64,000 nucleotides of DNA from Acholoe squamosa (taxonomy: Eukaryota; Annelida; Polychaeta; Phyllodocida; Polynoidae). A program made the position numbers and the translations under genes. Within the stretch, counting starts at the first letter, position 1; every line of letters starts with the position of its first letter. The notes below the pieces were generated by a model. The model did no database searches. It saw only the letters and a list, made by a program, of their open reading frames with translations, and was not told the DNA's origin. Below, in pieces: positions 34,069 to 46,010 of the stretch. The stretch spans positions 75,799,972 through 75,863,971 of the forward strand of contig OX439040.1 in assembly GCA_949317995.1 (NCBI GenBank). Direction: 5' to 3'.

Positions 34069-34432
34069 TGTAATGGTTCGTATTGACTTATATGTTGGGT
34101 GGCTCTTTGGCTCGCTTACCACTAGATGTACCAACACAACACGAGTAGTTCGGGTTGGGCAAAGCCCCAGAAACCCCTACCTCTCGGGTAGGACTTTATT
34201 CAATCTCTCTGATGACAAAGTATTAGCGTCTGGACTGGACCATGTCCAGTCCTCTTCTGCCGCTCGTCTGGCTCCTTAGTAGGAGCTGGACGCGAGGCAT
34301 GGTGCTGCCCCCTCTTGTACCAACGAGGTATCGCAAAGCGACACCTAGCTAGCATAGAAGGAACAAGCACCACACGAACACGTCTCTCGGATGAACGGCA
34401 CTAATATATATACAATGATGCCGGCCCCTACA
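34069..34432 (-). repeat. 5' LTR of the Gypsy element
   Basis: This is the 5' LTR relative to the coding strand. A TATA-like run lies at 34402-34412 (minus sense TATATATATTA), only about 21 nt from the outer edge, so U3 appears very short. A polyadenylation hexamer AATAAA (plus-strand TTTATT) is at 34195-34200. Several strong hairpins surround that hexamer (see findings). The repeat differs from the 3' LTR only at 34269 (T here, C at 21786). The inverted termini are TGTA and TACA. Confidence 0.95.
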
Positions 34433-34436
34433 GTAG

Positions 34437-35988
34437 TATCTCTTTCATGGTGAGGTAAAATCATATAGATCTCATAGGACAGGGTATTGACTGTTTAACC
34501 CTTCAAGGGCAACTAATGAAGGAGCACATCATGCCCACTCAATAAAATGCATAAATCCAAGCACTATGCCAGCCATGATGCAGTCAATATAAAAACTCAT
34601 GGGACACAGGCTTCGGCTGGCAAAATTGGTGCCGGGCCCACGAACATGCCAGACTGTAAGACCTAATGTCTTGCTGCACTCTTGGGATTTGGGCTGCATG
34701 TTGGTTTTCATTGCTTGCAAATCAGACCATTATTAGGGTTCTTACAGCCTAAAAATAAAAGGCATTACTGTTTGTTGATTTTTGTTTTCTTTCCTAACAA
34801 TGATAATCTTGAGGTATTCGGTCCCACCAAGATCAATCCAGGCCTGCAGAATGATAAGGTCTGTGGGAACGAAAAGCCTGTGAGGGGAAAAAGTTTTTGT
34901 ATAGACGCGCCATGTAGGATGAGCAAAATCAGGTCACCATGATGCCTCGATACAGTGCAGACAAGTTAGTCTCAAACATTGCATTGGTGCACTGTGATGT
35001 CAAATGAAGTCAAATGCTTCAATGGCAGAATGCATTATCTATAGCGTAGTAGCCTGCATATAAGGTGACCCTGCTTTTAAGATGTACTCTGAATTGCTGC
35101 CGGACCTATTTATAAGGTGGACCATGGGGATTGATTTTGATCAGTTTAGTGCTAATCTAATGTTATTTTAGAGGGCTGATACACTCTCGAAGGGTCAACA
35201 TAATGCTCCAACAAAGTTCTGGAGAGCAGTCTAGCCAGCACTTCATCGGGCATGATGCACTCCTGCGTCAGCGGCCCTTAAAGGTTTAATACATTTGCTA
35301 CATTAGCACCACACAGCCAGAAGACCCGCAGTGACTACACAAGCTGCAGGAGTGACAGCACAGAATCATTCGCTGATAAATTCCCATTTCACCCCTGATT
35401 TATGATGCAAATTGATGGCATGAGACAACTCGCGACAAAAATTCTGCCGACATTTCCATTTGTCGGCCATCTCTGTGGGCCAGATGAGTGTGGCATGCTT
35501 GGAAGATGGGGAATTAAAGAGAGGCTGATCATTGGTACTGGGAGCTAGTGATATGAAGGGTTTCAGGCTTTAAATAGATGGTCTTGAGAGATTATCACCT
35601 ATGGAAGATCATTTGGGAAAAAGCTAGTTAATTAATTGGTTTTGAGGGAATTATAAATACTTAATTCTTTGAAGTGGTGTTGTGTCATATGTGGCAACAT
35701 CTGTTTTGGTGGCAGACCTATCTTGATGATTTATAGAGCTCTATGCCCTTTGGAAATATTTTCTAGATACATGCATTTAAATACCAAAAGGGCAAGATTT
35801 CCTTTCCCAACTTTGCTATCATTCAAATACTTATTCAGGCGGATGGCAGGGGTCATTATTGAATAAAAACAATGGTCCATGGATTTCCCCTCCCTCTCTG
35901 AAGAATCATCAAAATTGTATCTGGAGAACAAGCAGAGTTGGAAATTAATTTTGAGTATCTATAAATTGCCTAAGGATCTTGCTTTTCC
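34437..35988. other. Right flank of the Gypsy element, no gene seen
   Basis: Starts with the right-hand GTAG target duplication, then unique AT-rich DNA with CATGATGCA-family scraps near 34500-34600 and 35220-35300. Confidence 0.6.
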
Positions 35989-35990
35989 TG

Positions 35991-36501
35991 CCCACTGGGC
36001 ACATCAACATTGATTCAGCGTTGAAACAACGTTTGCAATGTTTGCATATCAACGGTTGATATAGGCTTGAAATATTCTTGAATTTGAAAGTTGACACAAC
36101 ATAATCAAAATCAACTGTGATTCAACATCTAACCATCAGTGCTGATTCAATGTTAGTATTTCTATGTTGATTCAACATTGACACAACATTGATATGATGT
36201 TGAAACAACGTTGATATTTGTTAGGGCATTCTTTGTTGACCTGTCAATGTTGAATCAACATTGAATCAACATTGAAATCAATATTGTTGATTCAACATTG
36301 ACAAACCAATGTTGAGTCAACATTGAATTGAGAACAATATTTCAACATTGATATGTCAACTGTTGATTGGATGTTGAAATGGTGTTGGTTGACAACATTG
36401 AAATAGAATCATTGAAAAGGTGTTGAAGACAGGTTGATCAACATCATCAACACAATATCAGCGGGTTATCAACGTTGATGCAACATTCTGTGCCCATTGG
36501 G
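35991..36501. mobile_element. CCCASTGGGCACA element, copy 2
   Basis: Close relative of 15412-15933 with the same ends and TG duplicated at the flanks (35989-35990 and 36502-36503). It is about 11 bp shorter than copy 1 and differs by scattered substitutions. Confidence 0.9.
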
Positions 36502-36503
36502 TG

Positions 36504-38830
36504 GTTGTCACCGAAACCGTTTCATGCTCTTTTGTCCCTTTAGATGGGTCTCAATGGGTTTCTTTTCATTTGCCATTATGCCAACCCCTGATCAGCCTCT
36601 CCTAATAAGTGGCCGTTCCCTGATACAAGCAGTTCAATGAATGTATCAACACTGAGAGCTGCATTAATCTCTCAATAATTCCTATAAAACCACACAAGAT
36701 GAATACCTCAATAACTGCACCAAAACATAGAGAAACCCTCATTCAGCCCACGGACCAAGAGTCCTCTAAAATGATCATTTCCCTCTCAGAGTGATTCGGG
36801 TCTGTTTTTTGAAGCGATAACTGCAGTGAAATGGGGTTGTGGAGAGCGTTGTGAGTATTTATGACAGTCCAATTTGAAAAGTACTGCTTTAATCTATTGC
36901 ATTGGGTGCAATTTTACACTAAAGAGTGCAAAAAGGTTATATTGGCAAGTGATTGCAATAGCTGGCGGTAATGGCTGTTGCTCCCATATGGAGCACCAAC
37001 CACAATTCATAACCCACATATTTTTCTCAGAAATTACAGATTTCATAATACTTCATTGATAAGATGGTCCTTCACGTTTTTCTTAGACACGTTTCCCTCA
37101 AGTCAGGATAGCATATCAACTTGAGCTTTTATGTTGCACCGAGCCACTGATACAGGAGTGCAAAATGCCTATTGGTTGGCATGATACATCAATGAAGTGC
37201 ACACGAGTCTGCTTGCCAGCACTTCATCAGAACATCATGCTGACCCTCCAGGGCTCCAAAGAGACAAACCTTTCTGAGATCTAACAACATTGGAGGGCTA
37301 CATGAATGGCTGTTTCGACAGAATCCCAGTGAGGAGTAATTAGATGGAAGAGATTTTTTTCAGGAAATCTATAATCAAAAGAGACATCTTAAGTTTAGGA
37401 CAAAACTAATAAATCAGAGGCCTAGGTGACTAGATATGCCATCTTGTTCCAACATAAATACAGTAAGGTGAGAACCGATGCAGAATTGGCCTTCGCTTCT
37501 AGGAATAAATAGCATTAATTAATTAATTTATTGAATTAATTGGGCTTGTTAACCTAATCCTACCCCCCCCCCTAATTTGGGCTATCTAATTAGTCCGCAG
37601 CCTTGGTATGCATTAGTGGCACTTACGGGTGTCTGGTTATTTAATGTGTGTTTTAGGCGAAATAGCCTGGCACAAACAGAATCTCAGCATGTGCGAGTAA
37701 TTTCACCCGTTAACCCCTTAAGGGCTCCCAATGCAGGAGTGAACCATGCCCATTGGTCAGCAAGATAATTATAGCAATGATAAACTAACAAGTATGCTCA
37801 ACAACACTTATGTGGTACCTCATGCCCAGCCTCTGGGAGTATATATTTAAACCACAGTGGGCACGGAGAACAATGGATTTCACACCTCTTATATATTGCA
37901 TAAAGACTGAGGTTTAAGCTGGTTATTATACTTAGACAGTCTTGGACAAACTATAAGGAAATGTTTGTTATGACCCCCCACTAAAGAATGAAAAAAACTG
38001 TTGGTCATGTAGAAGTGTTTCTCTCGGTATTGTATGCCCAAGAAACCAGATGTCCAAGATTTCTTTGAATTGCCTGCACATGGCTGATACACTCCTAAAT
38101 GTTTCACATGGTGCCCTGACATGCTGCTATGAAGTTATCTACAGTATCTAATCATGTTACCCATGCAACTGGTAAGGGCTAACATGTTTAGTAGGGTACA
38201 GAGAGTGAGACAGAATGTCTCCAGCTGTACTAGTTAAAACTATCAATCATGTTGGACGGCCATGTTTGATTTGGCAGCCATTTTTTAATTATTATTCAGT
38301 TCTCTCTGACAAATCTTCAGTCTGTATATATGTTCTCTGCGATATGTTTGATTGCATGTCTGTTCAATCATGAAGCGGCCTATCATAATTCAGCATTTAG
38401 CTAATTTAAAAAAGGAGGATTAAGGGATCTTAACACATGGGGCCTGCTGATGTACTTTGATCAATAACCTGATTGACCAATATTTTATCTGGCATTCCTT
38501 CTTTTAATTTATCATAAGTGCGTGCTCCATCCCATCCTATGGAACCTTTGTAGAGCTCTTATATCGGCCAACTGATCAAATCAAATGAAAAAAATAGTTT
38601 AGCTGAGGAGACATTGAGCAACAACCCCTAAAAAGAGTTTTGAGATTGTTCTATCTCTTTTTCCATCCTGACTTTCCTCGATGCAAAAATGAGGAACAAA
38701 AGGGTGTGGTGGAAAACTGGTTCTTTAAAAGCTAGGACTACTCATCCAGCAGTGCATCATAGGGCCGCATTATGCATCGATTGGCAGCACTTTATTGGAG
38801 CATCACGCCAACCCTTCAGTAGAGAGTCAC
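36504..38830. other. No gene seen
   Basis: AT-rich sequence with CATGATGCA-family fragments at about 37130-37250, 37700-37840 and 38740-38820. Frames are under 80 codons. Confidence 0.55.
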
Positions 38831-39064
38831 GAAAAAAGAAATTCTTACTCACTTGACTTTAGATACACTCGGGCAATATCACCAAAATGATTAGGTTTTG
38901 AGACTAAGTATGATCCAGGTATGATACTCTGAGGCTGATTCTGGGCTGATACTCTGGCTCTGCCAGAGTATCACCCCAGGAATAGGCTTAGTCTCAAATC
39001 ATACTCATTTTGGCGACATAGGCTGAGTCTGTATCCAGACTCAAGTGAGTAAGATTCTTTTTTC
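38831..39064. mobile_element. Foldback MITE with ~100-bp inverted arms
   Basis: The left arm starts GAAAAAAGAAATTCTTACTC and the right arm reads back as GAAAAAAGAATCTTACTCAC. The match continues through CCAAAATGA and TTGAGACTAAG to a central block with CTCTGGCTCTGCCAGAG. No target duplication is evident. Confidence 0.8.
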
Positions 39065-40966
39065 AGTATAGATCTAGCAAGTTCCTCGCCAGGGCGGCAT
39101 TCATGCATCACAAATGCCATTATGTAGAATTGGCCTTTGGAAGATTATCTCCTTTGAATTCTCATCAGTCGGCTATAGAGTGTCAGCAAATGAAATACGG
39201 AGAGCCACATCAGTTCACAGTAGAGCTGTCACTTGAATTATATGGACATGTCACAGTCCCAGTGTCGAATGTGAGCGATTAGTTCCCACAATAGAAGCCA
39301 AGCGTCTGGCTGTTTGCATGACCACTAAGCCACAGCGGATACTTTCCCTGGGATCACAGGAAATGGGACCCCCCCCCATAGTGACGTCATAAAGGGATTT
39401 CCACCAGTAGAAAATGTGACCCATCGTGTGGCTTATGGATTAAAGATGGCCTAGAGGTTAGTGACTGCAGCTGAACTGACATTCTCAGTTGTACGGTCCA
39501 GAGAGTTTTGGGGCCATTCTGTCGGAAATTCCCTGCACAAATTCATAGCAGAACCCCTGCCAATCACCTACAATTTAGCTAGATCTATGCATTGGTGCAC
39601 CACAGGGTCTCTATGGTCAATTGCTTCTTTAACCTGTGGATGCAAGAGTACATCATGGTCGGCATGATGCACACATATGCATTACTGGTGAGTCTTCTCA
39701 GCAGCACTTCGTTTGTGCACCATGCCAACCCATTCAAAGTATATCGACTCCCTACGGTTGGCATGATGCATCTTTGCAGAGCTTTCCAGTTGCGCACCAA
39801 GGTTACATTCTTGCATCATAATGACCAATCTCAATGGACATTACACATAATACATTAATGCATATAAGCATAATGCAATGAGCATAATGCATTAATGCAT
39901 ACGCAATCTTTGCAGAATTAAGGGTTGAAAATCTTAGTTCTCTCTGATCAGGACCAATAGGGTGGAAATATCTCGGCTGCTGTGACTACTACTCCGTTGA
40001 TACTAAGTCTAAGAGAGGGTCGATCGATGGCTGCTCTTTCTGTGTTTCCGTGAGGAAGTGAGGAGAAAGCTTCTAGGTAGTTAGGTAAGGATGTGTGGTA
40101 GGGTAACACGCTGAATGGCACTTACAGGCACCACAAAGCCGCAGTAGCATGGCTATTATAGAGAGGACACCAGGAGGGTGTTGCTCCTATAGTAAAAGGA
40201 AGCGCTGGCTAAAAATGCCCTCATTTCCAGTCCTTTTCATGTAGCTATAACTTGTCCCTTTTGTTGCTCACAAGTGGTCATTCAAGTATGGTGCTAAAAA
40301 AGGGGGATTTGAGTAAGTACCTAGTTGGGAGAAGTCAGTCAGTATAATAAACTATAGAGTGTGTGATATGAGTAGGTACCTGATAGTGCAGCTCTCTCTA
40401 TTTTAAACAAGGCAGGTGACTTTTCAGACTAATGTGGTGAGTGCAAGTTGAATGGCGAAGCAGTGCACAACCTGTTTAGAAAAGAGGGCACACACTCACA
40501 GCTCTTTTTACAATAGGAGCAAGACCCTGCTGAGGGTGCAGTAGGGGCTAGCTTCATTTACATAAGTGTCAACTTATATACAGTAAACTACAGCATTTTT
40601 ATTTCATGATATAAGCAGGTGTGCAAGAGCTACATTTTTTAAGGTTTTGTACTCATTCTGGTACTATTTAGACATGGCTCTGCTGCCTCTTAGACCTTAT
40701 TTCGGAGAGTGAATGAAAGGTGCCCACAAAGAGTGTACTGGCATCTATCGGAGGAGGTGACAAGGCAGCTACAGCTTGTCTATAGGTTACATCAGTCCGA
40801 TGGTGCCTCCTAGCGGCCACTGATTACGATTATGTCATGATTACAGCTTTAATCAGCACTGATTGATATTTGTGAGCAATCGAGCGGAAATGATGATCTA
40901 GGGGTATGTCCATCTTGTATCCATTCTGTGTGGTTCATCCAATATTTACGGGTATTGAAAGGATAG
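39065..40966. other. No gene seen
   Basis: CATGATGCA-family debris at 39590-39840 is followed by an AATGCAT-rich patch (39840-39905). The remainder is unassigned. Confidence 0.55.
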
Positions 40967-40968
40967 TA

Positions 40969-41193
40969 CTGTAAAACCCTGCATGTAAGCCCCAGCTTAT
41001 AGACCATTTTAGGGGTCTACTGCGGCTTATAGCATCACCAGGAAGTCAGGGTGTGGCGTATAGGCGGTGTTTGAATATACAGAATATAGTAAAGAATGGG
41101 AACCATTTCAGGCCTCAGGAGTGGCTTATAACATTCTCCTAAAGTCAGGGTGCAGCTTATACACGGGCATGGCTTATACGTGAGGTTTTATGG
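40969..41193. mobile_element. Mariner-like MITE (GTAAAACC ends), diverged copy 2
   Basis: Begins CTGTAAAACCCTGCATGTAA and ends in a matching inverted terminus, flanked by TA (40967-40968 and 41194-41195). It is considerably more diverged from its own partner terminus than the copy at 19579, so it is probably older. Confidence 0.8.
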
Positions 41194-41195
41194 TA

Positions 41196-41929
41196 GCTCT
41201 TATCTGATGGCAAGCTTTTTGTGGTAAAATGTACTTGGTCTTAAGAGTATACACAGACACGATCACAGCTGGATGTACTGCAAATTTATACAAAAGGTGG
41301 AATAAGAAAAGAGCTGGGGAAAGTGCTACCCCAGGCATCTTGACTTCATGTTGATAGTATCTATAGCTATATAACCAGTAGTTTAAGTGATAGCAGACAT
41401 CCCCAGTAGTTTGGCCCTCAGTCATATTAATAACCGTCAAGCAGTAATTGCAAGACCTGGCTATACGAGAAGACATCACGCTCCATTCTAGGCACCTGCA
41501 ACCCCTTAAGCCTTAAATGTTCGAACAGGCAAAGTTCCCGCTGGTACTTAAGGGCCAGCTGCTAACTTGCAAATCTTAACTGTCTTCATCCAGAATGGAG
41601 TTTCATGGGTGTCACAAGGGTTCAACACTCTTAGGTTGGCAAAGCCAATCATACCCGTCATTTGATTTGGATCAGCCATATAATATCCTCTTCTATAAAA
41701 CTCAGCCTGACTTCAGGCAAAGCAAGCCTGATATCCCGCCACCCTGTATGCTGATTTTTACCATTCCTGTGGCAACCCCAATTTTGACTATGTAGGTAGC
41801 ATTATGAGGGTGGAATGGCATGAAGGGGGGGGGGCACTGAGTCCACCTTCTCAGCTACTGTTAATTGAGTGATGTTTGTGGAAGGGGGAGTGGAGACATA
41901 GACACGCCTCTAAACCCAATGGAAGCATT
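41196..41929. other. No gene seen
   Basis: Unassigned sequence between a mariner-like MITE and the partial third copy of the A/B unit. A short poly-G run lies near 41826. Confidence 0.55.
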
Positions 41930-42320
41930 ACAGTACATCAATTCATCTCTTTATGTACCTAAGTGCGCCTCTGTGCATTGTTTCCTTGTGGTATCCCTTT
42001 GTCTCTGTGCCTGAAGACGCTCCCATTGATCAATGCCATATACAATTAAGTATGCACAATTTCCCCAGCTGATGGCTGCTGTATTGAATAAGTACTCACA
42101 CACTCCATACTTGTATCAGAATGTAATAAGCTTGTTTCCCATGGAGATCTGTAGTCACAATAGGCAGAAAGAAGAGAATAATGCATACCATTCCAACCTG
42201 GGAGAGCCAGAATATAATATGCATGAACGGACTGGGTGCATGGAGTCCTGAGGGTTTTCTTCATATAGCTACCTGCAGTATACATCAAAATGATATACTG
42301 AGCCCATGATGCTGTCATAT
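41930..42320 (+). repeat. Third partial copy of the A/B unit
   Basis: Matches about 46250-46460 in A and 55800-56200 in B: CATCCCTTTGTCTCT-like sequence, CCTGAAGA-GCTCC, ATTTCCCCAG-TGATGGC and GTTTCCCA-GGAGATC. It lies upstream of copy A, which suggests at least three rounds of duplication or rearrangement. Confidence 0.7.
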
Positions 42321-42350
42321 GTGAAGTCTTGTCCCTAGAATCTTGTGACC

Positions 42351-42505
42351 TCAGTTGTATTGCAGTGAACCAGTGTAGTTTTTACAAGTAGCCCTAGGTG
42401 GCAGTAGAGTAGTACAAGTAATTTCTGTGAAAATAAAGACTGATCTCTGGAATCTTGGGGACAAGTATCCCGTCGTTATTTTGACAAAATCTTTTGGGTG
42501 TCTAA
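42351..42505. mobile_element. MITE family 1, truncated copy
   Basis: Contains the GTGAACCAGTGTAGTTTTTA block, CTGTGAAAATAAAGACTGAT and a degraded TTTGACAAAATCTTTTGGGT end. It lies just before copy A of the segmental duplication. Confidence 0.6.
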
Positions 42506-43656
42506 AGGGGACAACTTGGTTTCTCTGGGTCCACTTGAGATAGATAGACCCATCATTTTGCCCCAACTCCCAGTGCATCATGTATATATGAAGCCAGTTA
42601 TCACATAAACCTCTCACCGGGTCATAAACGTGCTGAGAGTTGTCCTCCAAGCTGACAGTTTTAGGACTACTGGGCCATGTAGCCAATTTCATGATATTAT
42701 CAGCTGTCATAACTCACCGGGTGTTGATTGGATGGGAATGCTACAGACAACTTTACACCATTCGCCCTGCTGTATAGATAGGCCATGCAGACTAGATCTA
42801 CCATATTGATTTGTATAAGTGCCCGATTTCAAATAAGCACCAGTATTGAATATCCACTGAAAGCAGTGTTCAAATAAGCACCGGTCTAAAAGGCGGGACA
42901 TTACACTATAGATCTTTTATACCACATCATGTATAAGCAAGCAGAAACAGAGAGCCAAGAGGGACAGTTACAAGTTGTTAAGAGAAACAGAGAGAGAAAA
43001 CAAAAACAGGTATAGAAAGAGACGATACAGAATTTGGAATTTGAAATGAAACGTGTTTCATGCATTTAACCGACATCAGGGATCTCCTCTTTTAGACATT
43101 TTTCGTCAGCTTCAGTTGCATACCTGATTGAACATTTTAAATATTGCTTGCTGTACAATGGCATCCTTGTTGCACAGCCCCAATACCTCATCCAACACCT
43201 TGAAGTGGATGACAACCGATGTGATTTATCATTTACGTCTTATCACATCTTCGCATTTCACTCTGTCACAATTGCTCTGAGGTATCCTCCCTTGGTTAAG
43301 AAGTGGAGGATTTCGAGCATCAAATATTCACTACATTTAAACTATCACATGCACCTTTACATTTGTTTCCTTTCCTCTTGTAGATTTCATGGTTTTTGGC
43401 CATAAAAAAAGAAGGCCGGGTAAAATCTATTTCTATTTCTAATCATTTGCTATATGTATAAGAAAGGTAAGATTATCAAAATTCATGCAAACCAGCCTTT
43501 GGTATCCTGGTCTATGGTCTATGCAAGCAAGTTATCAGCTAGCCCCTCTTCCCCTCCTAATTGGGGTAGAGCCAGATCAGGGTCAGGGAAATGTCAGCAA
43601 GATTCAATACTTCCAGATTGCCTCAATCCATAGCTGCTATGGTTGTCACACCACCA

Positions 43657-44008
43657 CAGGGGCGTAGGAAAAAGGGGGGGGGCAGGGGGGCCTGGGCCCC
43701 CCCCCCCAATCATGAAGGAGGTGGGGCCTGAGTATGTCTGGGCCCCCCAATATTTTCCAAGAACTCATAAACACAATGGAAAAGAAGCTAAAACTTTACA
43801 TCTCAAATTAGATTATTATGGTGATGTCATAGGGAGAATGGGGGTCTGAGCCTAAAGTCAGATCCAAAATTTACCAAAAATCACTTTTCTATATGAATTC
43901 TAAATACGCATATATAGACGCCATCATGCATCAGCCTACAATTCAAGGTAGTCGCGATGGTGCCCTCGCCGGGCCCCCCCCCATGAAGATTTGCTTCCTA
44001 CACCTCTG
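43657..44008. mobile_element. hAT-like MITE, copy A only
   Basis: Begins CAGGGGCGTAGGAA and ends TTCCTACACCTCTG, with G- or C-rich runs inside both ends. The flanks CACCACCA (43649-43656) and CACCACTG (44009-44016) look like an 8-bp target duplication with two changes. Copy B has the uninterrupted site at about 54742-54756. Confidence 0.8.
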
Positions 44009-44216
44009 CACCACTGCTTTACAATCATGGTACTGTCAGTCTATACTTAAGTGCTGCTGTGATAGTACAGCCAATCCTCTGTAATACTATGTACGTCCCA
44101 ACCTACAACTATATAGTGTCTTCAACATATGATACTAGTAATTCTTACATTCTAAGAACGTTCTATTAAACACAGTATGACTTTAATATGTGTGTAGAGG
44201 TCGGCGAAAACGTACT

Positions 44217-44288
44217 TGGAAACACCGGGTTTTGAACCCAGGACCTCTCAGCCTGCCGGTGGAAGCTCTACCGCTGAGCTACATCCCC
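44217..44288 (-). repeat. tRNA-Ala-like SINE head or tRNA pseudogene
   Basis: The minus strand begins GGGGATGTAGCTCAGCGGTA, which matches the 5' half of tRNA-Ala with a pol III A box. It continues to GGTTCAAAACC, a B box with one mismatch, and a 7-bp acceptor stem made mostly of G-U pairs. The anticodon arm does not pair and lacks T33, and no CCA follows. The unrelated tail down to about 44170 suggests a SINE. It lies just downstream of the ORF3 remnant, in the same copy-A-only insert. Confidence 0.65.
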
Positions 44289-44339
44289 AGACATGACGTT
44301 CTCTACCTTCCACCTACATCTGGATCGGTATGACACAAG

Positions 44340-45690
44340 GGGGCAGTGTTCACTGGCTGACCAGCCCCTGGGGGCTGGTGCAACTGGAATGGGGACAGAT
44401 AGCATACCTCCATGGACTCACAGCCAAAGCTGGCCCCTACACTCCTCCCCGGCCCACCAAGCACTGTGTCTGGTGCGGGTGCCCAAGAAGGTATTCCAGT
44501 CATCCTGGCTGCTGGTATCAACACCCGGGGGGTGCCATGCTCCAGCAGTGAAGCCAGGTGGTGGCGGTGGTGGTACTGCCTGGCTAACCACCCGATGGGT
44601 CTTGTAGCCTGGCATGTCCAGTGCCGAAACCTGCTGTCCGGAATGGCGACGATCAGCTGGGTTGGCTGGTCTGGACTGATCCTTAGCGCCAGAGGGGCTC
44701 ATGGATCTGTCTGCTCGGGTTCGTTTTTGGGGTGTGGCTGAGGATTGCGCCCCGGCTGCTCCCTTCAAACGAGCCTGCTTGTCCTTCTCCTGTTCGTTGT
44801 CACCCCGCCACTTCTTCAGTTTCATATGCCCATCAGTTGGCAATTGAAACTTTGAACCGGAGGGTTTGACGGCAAAGTAAGTGGTGATGTTGCCACTCCT
44901 CCAAGTGCAGAACTCAGGTTAAAATGCGAGCTTTCTCACTTGACTCGCTGGGAGTTCAGCGAAGTTCACCAGGAGCTCGTTGAAGCACCTTATTGCACGC
45001 TTTCATGTCTTTTCCAGGCCAGTACCATGGGCTTTTTGCAAGTGCAAAGCCATGTCTCAGTGCCAGTTGGTCACGAAAGTGCCATTGCACAACTTGCTGG
45101 GGCAGTCACCAGGGACACACCTCAACAAGGGCTTATGGTGCATGTGATGCTCCACGATATGCCTGGCAAACCGAGGCTTGGTACTAAATACCTTCTCTCC
45201 AGTGACATGTCTCGAATGGGCACTTGCAGCAGTTGCCGCTGGGTCCCCATTAGGTCATAGCCCACTGAACCTTTGTTCTGGACTCAATTTGGACTTCAAC
45301 TGGTCAATCCAAATCAGGTAGAATTTACCAACTGGTATATCATGAGGGCCAGACTTCATCCACTCCTCATCATCACTGTCACCGTCCATGTTAACAGCGC
45401 CCGGGCACATGTAGTGAATTGTGTCGTATGCATAATCCGCGAAGCAGCGAGGAACGCGTTCTTTAAATCCCTCGGCTGCATTCTTCCACATCCATTCCTA
45501 GTTGTCGTCTTTATTAATGTCCATGGTCATGTCTTCCCATGTCGTTACTGACTCAAACTCAGATCTGGCTGACTCGGGCAGCTCCGGGTAGCTTTCGCTA
45601 TCCGACTCACTGTGCATGTAGATACCCGCCCCCTTGGCTTGGACCTGACTGGAGGTAGTGGTACCAGTCAAAGTCACGACCGAGGTAAAA
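44340..45690 (-). pseudogene. Decayed copy of the ORF3 core, without gag or pol
   Basis: Fragments in shifting minus-strand frames match ORF3 residues of about 417-845 in order. They include DSESYPELPESA with ESVTTWED, then WMWKNAAEGFKER through FYLIWIDQLKSKL, then RHIVEHHMHHK in the finger region, then KKWRGD through QQVSALDMPG and a final AWWAGE block. Damage is clear: the codon matching ORF3 Gln472 is a TAG (about 45499), there is a short deletion and frameshift after KSKL (about 45290), and further shifts follow in the finger region. The fragment sits only in copy A of the segmental duplication; copy B lacks it. It derives from a relative of the Gypsy element, not from this copy. Confidence 0.85.
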
Positions 45691-45848
45691 TGTGTGTACA
45701 TGTGCAAGATGGAGTGAGGAGGAATTACAACGATAGTCAATTTTGTTGTGCAGAAATGCTAATATAATGTGAGGAAGGGAGGGAGGGCAGCAACGAGGAA
45801 AGCAAGGAGACAAAAAAAGGAATGGATGGAGGCAAGGAGGGACATTGG

Positions 45849-46010
45849 GAGAAGGAGAAGAAAGAAAGGAAGGAAGGAAGGAAGGAAGGCAGGAAGGAAG
45901 GAAGGAAGGAAAGAAGGAAGGAAGGAAGGAAGGAAGGAAGGAAGGAAGGAAGGAAGGAAGGAAGGAAGGGGGAGGGAGGGAGGGAGGGAGGGAGAGAGAG
46001 AGAGGGGGAT
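45849..46010. repeat. (GGAA)n / (GGGA)n microsatellite
   Basis: A long AAGG tract passes into GGGA and GA repeats. The homologous site in copy B (about 55430-55530) is much shorter and interrupted. Frames across it are artefacts. Confidence 0.95.

Larger units (their letters stand above)
21586..34432 (-). mobile_element. Complete Ty3/Gypsy-type LTR retrotransposon with a third ORF
   Basis: The element is bounded by two 364-bp direct repeats beginning TGTAATGG and ending CCCCTACA on the plus strand. A 4-bp target duplication, GTAG, flanks it (21582-21585 and 34433-34436). All coding frames read on the minus strand, in the order Gag, Pol, ORF3. The domain order protease, RT, RNase H, integrase assigns it to Ty3/Gypsy (Metaviridae) rather than Copia. 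At 12.8 kb it is about twice the usual Gypsy length, because of an oversized Gag and ORF3. All three long frames are intact and the LTRs differ at one position, so I infer a recent insertion that may still be active. Its coding DNA is clearly richer in G and C than the surrounding DNA. Confidence 0.97.

Noticed and set aside
44217-44288. Functional tRNA-Ala gene
   Set aside because: The anticodon arm does not pair, U33 is missing, the acceptor stem is mostly G-U and the B box is imperfect. SINE or pseudogene is more likely.
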